DNA of 8,675 bases. Origin: Caldifarciminota bacterium (GTDB lineage: Bacteria; Hydrothermota; UBA3072; WFRC01). Every line of letters starts with the position of its first letter. Positions within the stretch are counted from its first letter, which is position 1. The DNA is taken from NCBI GenBank assembly GCA_015486685.1, contig WFRC01000327.1, forward strand, positions 1-8,675. Reading direction: 5' to 3'. The position numbers and the translations under genes are program-made. This document shows positions 5,549 through 8,675 of this stretch, one piece after another. Under the pieces are notes generated by a model that was given only the letters and a program-made list of their open reading frames with translations, had not been told where the DNA came from and did not search any database.

Positions 5549-6444
5549 AACCCATTTATAATCTCTTTTACCTTTTTTGGTATATCCATAAAATTATCCA
5601 CAAGGATTGCTCCTACATCTTTCAATGCATTTACCTTACTCTCATAAGTGCCTTTTCCACCTTCTATGATTGCACCTGCATGCGAAAACCTCATTCCTGA
5701 TTTTGCGCCTTTTCCACTGATATATGCAACAAGGGGTTTTGTAAATTTACCCTTCTGCATCATCTCTGCCACCTTTTCCTCCTGTGTTGTGCCAATTTCT
5801 CCAAACATTACCACAATCCTGGTTTCAGGGTCTTTTTCAAATCTTTCCATAATTTCAGGTTGAGTAAGACCTATGATAGGGTCACCTCCAATATGCACAG
5901 CGGTTGATATGCCAATACCTTCCCTGCAAATATAATATGATATAGCGGATGTAATTCCACCAGAGCGGGAAGATATACCCACAGGACCTTTTTTGAACCA
6001 TTCCCTTGCCCTTTTTGCATTTCCACCTATCATACCCAATATGCCTTTGTTAATGCTGATAACCCCTAATGTATTTGGTCCTAAGAATGTTGCGTTTTTT
6101 TCTTTTGCAAATTCAACAATCTCCAGCACATCCTGGACAGGTACCCTGTCAGGTATCAGAACAAGAAATTTTACACCTGCATCAATGGATTCCATTGCCG
6201 CATCCTTTACAAATGGTGCAGGGACAAATACAACAGAAATATCAATTTCTCCCAATTTTTCCATAGCTTCATAAACAGTATCAAAGACAGGTAGCCCAAG
6301 CACTTCCATTCCACCTTTTCCAGGAGATACACCGCCCAAAACATTTGTCCCATATTCCTTCATCAATTTTGTCCTGAGTTGTCCTTCTCTCCCTGTAATA
6401 CCCTGAACAATTACCTTTTTTTTCTCATCTATAATTATAGCCAT
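5533..6444 (-). CDS. ccsB: Citryl-CoA synthetase small subunit (SucD-like CoA ligase alpha)
   Basis: 303 residues, the length of the succinyl-CoA synthetase alpha family. Residues 1-125 form the CoA-binding Rossmann domain (GITGREGQ 15-22; GGVSPGKGG 37-45; GPN 122-124). Residues 150-300 form the ligase domain with SRSGGIT (159-165), IGGDP (185-189), the acidic GEIG (Glu216) and SHAGAI with the phosphohistidine His255. SRSGG rather than SRSGT, and the GPNTLGVIS...GMIGG stretch, lean towards ATP-citrate lyase; the C-terminal half is otherwise SucD-like. With its ATP-grasp partner it should activate citrate with CoA and ATP via phosphohistidine. The start ATG follows AGGAGG after ten bases, a little long; no better in-frame start is near. 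The last codons fall in a 7-bp repeat array. Plain succinyl-CoA synthetase is the main alternative. Confidence 0.75.
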   Translation of the reverse strand: MAIIIDEKKKVIVQGITGREGQLRTKLMKEYGTNVLGGVSPGKGGMEVLGLPVFDTVYEAMEKLGEIDISVVFVPAPFVKDAAMESIDAGVKFLVLIPDRVPVQDVLEIVEFAKEKNATFLGPNTLGVISINKGILGMIGGNAKRAREWFKKGPVGISSRSGGITSAISYYICREGIGISTAVHIGGDPIIGLTQPEIMERFEKDPETRIVVMFGEIGTTQEEKVAEMMQKGKFTKPLVAYISGKGAKSGMRFSHAGAIIEGGKGTYESKVNALKDVGAILVDNFMDIPKKVKEIINGLKTGN

Positions 6445-6468
6445 AATCTTTCATCCTCCTTCTGTAAA

Positions 6469-6538
6469 AGATAGCCATTAGCCGTTGGCAGCTAGCCGTT
6501 AGCGAAAGGAATCTGACACCTGACTGCTTACATCTCAC
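6469..6538. repeat. Ten-unit 7-bp tandem array, NNNTAGC to NNCTGAC type
   Basis: Seventy bases divide into ten 7-bp units in one phase. The first five resemble CATTAGC, AGCTAGC, CGTTAGC; the later ones resemble ATCTGAC, ACCTGAC, ATCTCAC. A related piece (GCCAACGGCTATC) occurs at 133-145 in the opposite orientation. The array ends 24 bases upstream of the SucD-like start codon. Confidence 0.65.
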
Positions 6539-6544
6539 AGTATT

Positions 6545-6578
6545 GTCATTGCGAGCGACCAACGGGAGCGTAGAAGCC
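6545..6578 (+). repeat. CATTGCGAG-type dispersed repeat, copy 3
   Basis: Plus strand begins GTCATTGCGAGCGACC and continues through GGGAGCGTAGAAGCC, a degenerate copy of the element at 163-196 (there inverted) and 5314-5361. The expected AATCTC end is lost. Confidence 0.5.
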
Positions 6579-6644
6579 GTAGGCGTGAGCGAATGTAATG
6601 AGTAAACACTCTCATAGGATGGGTGGTGACAACAATTACGACCC

Positions 6645-6673
6645 ACCATCACGAGCACATTTTTTAATCCTTT
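6645..6673 (+). repeat. 29-bp dispersed repeat, copy 2
   Basis: Begins ACCATCACGA and ends TTAATCCTTT, matching 5264-5292 at 26 of 29 positions in the same orientation. Confidence 0.5.
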
Positions 6674-6697
6674 ACCCATTCACCCATTCACTAATCT
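6674..6697. repeat. 8-bp tandem repeat
   Basis: Two exact ACCCATTC units followed by a degenerate third (ACTAATCT). Like the 8,583-8,622 array it has an 8-bp rather than 7-bp period. Confidence 0.4.
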
Positions 6698-6763
6698 TTT
6701 TCTTAACCTCAACCTTAACCTATCTTTTTACCAGTATTCAATATCTTCATCCTTCATTCTTTC

Positions 6764-6827
6764 GCTGGCAGCTGGAAGCCCATATTTTCTTCCTTGAATT
6801 GCTGGTAGCTATTTTGTCTCATCCACT
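6764..6827 (+). repeat. 64-bp direct repeat flanking the ATP-grasp gene, copy 1
   Basis: Starts GCTGGCAGCTGGAAGCCC and matches 8491-8554 at 62 of 64 positions in the same orientation. It ends 9 bases from the stop codon of the ATP-grasp/ferredoxin gene, so the two copies bracket that gene. Its inside is weakly 7-bp periodic, linking it to the other filler. Confidence 0.85.
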
Positions 6828-6836
6828 ATTTACTTC

Positions 6837-8390
6837 TCATGGTCTTTTTATTTCCTTTTCTCTATATTCTTTTAATCCAGGTATTGGTAGTTCAATGTGA
6901 AGAGCGGATTTTCCCTCAAATTTGCAGGCAATTTCGCAGCCAAGACATTCTGTGCATTTTCCCTTTTTGGCATCCTCTTCGGAAATCGCAAGAATAGGCT
7001 TTCCGTCCTGAAGTTTAAGAACCTTTGCATTACAGGTATCTATACAGGCTTTAGTTTCACATTCTGCACACGTACTATGGTCAATGTAGATTTTCCCTGT
7101 TAATGTTTCAAATGAATATGCATTATCAGGAGGTGTGTAATCCTCTATTTGCCTTATTTTCCATTTCTTATGAGTATTCTCATCTATTAGTGTTTTTAAC
7201 CTTTTGGTGCAAAATTCCGGTGTATCATCTTTACCGTATCCTTCAATCTTTCCAGGAATATTCTGAAGATATTTATTGAGAATTTCAATCGCTTCTTCCT
7301 CAAAATTTCCACCCAATCTCAAAACTGCAGGAATATCCAGATTTTCTTCAAGAAAGGCTTTTACAAACCCTCTTGCAGAATTATATTGCTCCTGACTTGC
7401 TACACCAGAACCAGAGGCAAAATATCCATAAATCCCTGGCTGGGACAATATGATTTTTGCAGCCCTATAAACCTTTGATGCAGGGGGATTACCACTTGTA
7501 TCACAGAAATTTGCAATCTTTAATCCTTGACTATGCACTGCATCCATTGACATCATAGAACCACCTCCACCTGCACCGTGAAATCCTATATAGATATTAT
7601 GATTTTTCTCTATTTCCATCTGAAAAAAATAGAATGTTCCCCTGTAATCATCCTTTTCTACATTATATGCAATCTTTTCAAGTGGGGTAGGGGGTCTGGG
7701 AAACTCCCGTGCAATCTCAATACCTAAATCAGGGTGTTTGTAAACGGCATAATCGTCTATTACAATATGTGCATCTGCTGCATATACATTATTATCCTTT
7801 GTTATAATAATGGGATTTACCTCTATTGAACGGGCATTATAATCTTTCATAATTTGTGATAGTTTGTAAAGTATAGATGCAAGTTTCCCTATAATTTTTC
7901 CCTTAATCCCTGCCTTCCTCAAAATTTCTCTTGCTTTGTATTGTGGTAATCCTTTGCTGGGAGAGATATATTCTTTAACAACACTATCTGGATATTTCTT
8001 TGAAATTTCCTCTATGCCCGTACCACCTTTGCGGCTGAATATCAATACAGGCATTTTTTTCCTATCATCTATGATAATACCTGCAAACATTTCATTCTGG
8101 ATATCCAGTTTTTCTTCAACCAGTACCTTATTTACAGGATAATTTTTTACCTCCCTTTTTAACATTTCAGCAGTTGTTTCTTTTGCCTGTTCAGGTGTAT
8201 CACAGATTTTTACACCTCCAATACCTGCCCTTCCTGTTGTCAATACCTGCATCTTTACTACAACAGGTTTTCCCAATTTTTTTGCTATCTCTTCTGCCTT
8301 TTTTGGTGTATCAGCAATTTCTCCTTCCGGGACAGGTATCTTATATTTTTTGAATAGTTCCTTACCCTGATACTCAATAATTCCTGCCAC
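6837..8390 (-). CDS. ccsA: Citryl-CoA synthetase large subunit (ATP-grasp) with C-terminal ferredoxin domain
   Basis: 517 residues. Residues 1-235 are a SucC/AclB-type ATP-grasp domain (EYQGKELFKKY, VVVKMQV, GGVK, and SIEVNP with Glu190, Asn192 and Asp206 as Mg-nucleotide ligands). Residues 236-395 are the CoA-ligase domain. GAGGGGSMMSMD (272-283), DTSGNPP (297-303) and SGSGVASQ (326-333) resemble the AGGGASxxxSD, YSGxP and GGSIANFT blocks of ATP-citrate lyase more than SucC, but RLGG (358-361) is SucC-like, so substrate is not certain. Residues 430-505 are an added two-cluster ferredoxin: Cys441/444/449/453 and Cys479/482/485/489. The subunit should bind ATP and pair with the SucD-like protein. 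Start is GTG with a near-perfect ribosome binding site; no early in-frame ATG exists. 64-bp direct repeats flank the gene. Alternative: succinyl-CoA synthetase beta-like ligase for another acid. Confidence 0.75.
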   Translation of the reverse strand: MAGIIEYQGKELFKKYKIPVPEGEIADTPKKAEEIAKKLGKPVVVKMQVLTTGRAGIGGVKICDTPEQAKETTAEMLKREVKNYPVNKVLVEEKLDIQNEMFAGIIIDDRKKMPVLIFSRKGGTGIEEISKKYPDSVVKEYISPSKGLPQYKAREILRKAGIKGKIIGKLASILYKLSQIMKDYNARSIEVNPIIITKDNNVYAADAHIVIDDYAVYKHPDLGIEIAREFPRPPTPLEKIAYNVEKDDYRGTFYFFQMEIEKNHNIYIGFHGAGGGGSMMSMDAVHSQGLKIANFCDTSGNPPASKVYRAAKIILSQPGIYGYFASGSGVASQEQYNSARGFVKAFLEENLDIPAVLRLGGNFEEEAIEILNKYLQNIPGKIEGYGKDDTPEFCTKRLKTLIDENTHKKWKIRQIEDYTPPDNAYSFETLTGKIYIDHSTCAECETKACIDTCNAKVLKLQDGKPILAISEEDAKKGKCTECLGCEIACKFEGKSALHIELPIPGLKEYREKEIKRP

Positions 8391-8400
8391 ATCACCTCCT
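8391..8400 (-). promoter_or_regulatory. Near-perfect ribosome binding site deciding the GTG start
   Basis: The minus strand reads AGGAGGTGAT directly before GTG at 8390, a ten-base match to the 3' end of bacterial 16S rRNA. An ATG overlapping the site is in another frame. The reading frame from GTG starts with the conserved EYQGKELF block of ATP-grasp CoA ligases. Confidence 0.75.
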
Positions 8401-8402
8401 AT

Positions 8403-8456
8403 ATTTCGTTAATTTCGTTTATCTCGTTTATTTCGTTGATTTCGTTAGTTTCATTG
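8403..8456. repeat. Six-unit 9-bp tandem array in the leader of the ATP-grasp gene
   Basis: Six contiguous 9-bp units, plus-strand consensus ATTTCGTTN (mRNA sense roughly NAACGAAAT). The four units nearest the gene differ by one or two bases; the farthest is more diverged. The array ends two bases from the ribosome binding site, so it is almost certainly in the 5' untranslated region. Confidence 0.8.
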
Positions 8457-8490
8457 TTTATTCTAATGGCGGATATCCTTTTATCTGTAA

Positions 8491-8554
8491 GCTGGCAGCT
8501 GGAAGCCCATATTTTCTTCCTTGAATTGCTGGCAGCTATTTTGTCTCATTCACT
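8491..8554 (+). repeat. 64-bp direct repeat flanking the ATP-grasp gene, copy 2
   Basis: Same orientation as 6764-6827, 62 of 64 identical. It also contains GCTGGCAGCT twice (8491-8500 and 8528-8537). It sits about 100 bases upstream of the GTG start. Confidence 0.85.
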
Positions 8555-8582
8555 CCTTTTTCTTAACCTGTCTTTTTCCTTC

Positions 8583-8622
8583 CGTATCACCGTATCACCA
8601 TATCATCGTATTACCGTTCTAC
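8583..8622. repeat. Five-unit 8-bp tandem array, CGTATCAC type
   Basis: Five 8-bp units in one phase: two exact CGTATCAC, then CATATCAT, CGTATTAC and CGTTCTAC. It is in the gap upstream of the ATP-grasp gene. No gene or promoter is recognisable between 8555 and 8675. Confidence 0.65.
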
Positions 8623-8675
8623 GGCTGTCGTTCTCATCCCTCACGCTTTTTCTCTATCTCAAAATCAATAAAATC

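Larger units (their letters stand above)
6445..6836. other. 392-bp gap between the two CoA-ligase subunit genes, filled with repeats
   Basis: I see no gene. From right to left it holds the 64-bp repeat next to the ATP-grasp stop codon, 7-bp and 8-bp periodic runs, the second copy of the 29-bp repeat (6645-6673), a CATTGCGAG element, and a ten-unit 7-bp array close to the SucD-like start. Open frames exist on both strands but only read through these repeats. No convincing promoter or U-tailed terminator was found. Confidence 0.75.

Noticed and set aside
6619..6650. Possible inverted repeat (TGGGT...ACCCA) in the 6445-6836 gap
   Set aside because: Only five bases pair cleanly and the extension is imperfect; no U tract, so not called a terminator.
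6425..6679. Minus-strand open frame of 84 codons overlapping the SucD-like start
   Set aside because: Its translation runs through the CATTGCGAG element (giving an ARND stretch) and 7-bp arrays; no homology-like pattern, and it overlaps the true start out of frame.
6598..6900. Plus-strand open frame of 100 codons
   Set aside because: It reads through repeats, including the 64-bp element, and into the antisense of the ATP-grasp gene; no ribosome binding site or domain.
5533..8390. Ordinary succinyl-CoA synthetase sucC/sucD pair
   Set aside because: Not excluded, but ATP-citrate-lyase-like motifs in both subunits plus the adjacent citryl-CoA lyase make the citrate-specific assignment better.
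8428..8454. Eight-codon upstream open frame (MKLTKSTK) in the ATP-grasp leader
   Set aside because: It has no ribosome binding site and arises from the 9-bp repeat sequence; likely chance.

Overview
The window reads as a gene-dense, AT-rich piece of chromosome from an uncultured anaerobic bacterium. Every gene I can support lies on the minus strand, so transcription runs from high to low coordinates. The bacterial MEP-pathway gene ispG and canonical AGGAGG ribosome binding sites point to Bacteria. A split ATP-citrate-lyase gene set and iron-sulfur domains point to anaerobic carbon metabolism, possibly a reductive TCA cycle. No phylogenetic marker here fixes the phylum. Roadblock and DUF4388 proteins plus heavily repeat-filled gaps recall some uncultured bacterial lineages, but that is only an impression.

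Upper region (8675 to 4302), citrate module: a large ATP-grasp subunit with a C-terminal two-cluster ferredoxin domain (6837-8390, GTG start), a SucD-like CoA-ligase subunit with the phosphohistidine motif (5533-6444), and a short citrate-synthase-fold protein matching citryl-CoA lyase (4302-5078). Together they resemble the three-gene CcsA/CcsB/Ccl form of ATP-citrate lyase: citrate + ATP + CoA to citryl-CoA, then cleavage to acetyl-CoA and oxaloacetate. Several glycine-rich motifs match ATP-citrate lyase better than succinyl-CoA synthetase. The ferredoxin extension is the unusual part. The three genes are separated by gaps of about 390 and 450 bp filled with degenerate tandem repeats.

Middle (4301 to 3219): ispG follows citryl-CoA lyase with no spacer (stop and start codons touch), so it is probably translationally coupled to the citrate module.

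Lower region (3170 to 298), a compact five-gene operon behind a candidate promoter: a DUF4388 protein, a Roadblock/LC7 protein (TTG start), a second roadblock-like protein with a Pro/Glu linker, and two small tandemly duplicated three-helix membrane proteins. All junctions touch or overlap by 4-8 bp. The three soluble proteins appear to share a C-terminal helical module. No small GTPase partner is in the window. This looks like an undescribed soluble-plus-membrane signalling or scaffold set.

Left edge (70 to 1): the first 23 codons of a protein that looks like a heme-NO/oxygen-binding (H-NOX/HNOB) sensor, behind a good TTGACA-type promoter.

The intergenic DNA has its own architecture: long phase-locked runs of degenerate 7-bp units (plus 8-bp and 9-bp runs), CATTGCGAG-type dispersed repeats, and a 64-bp near-identical direct repeat flanking the large citryl-CoA synthetase gene.
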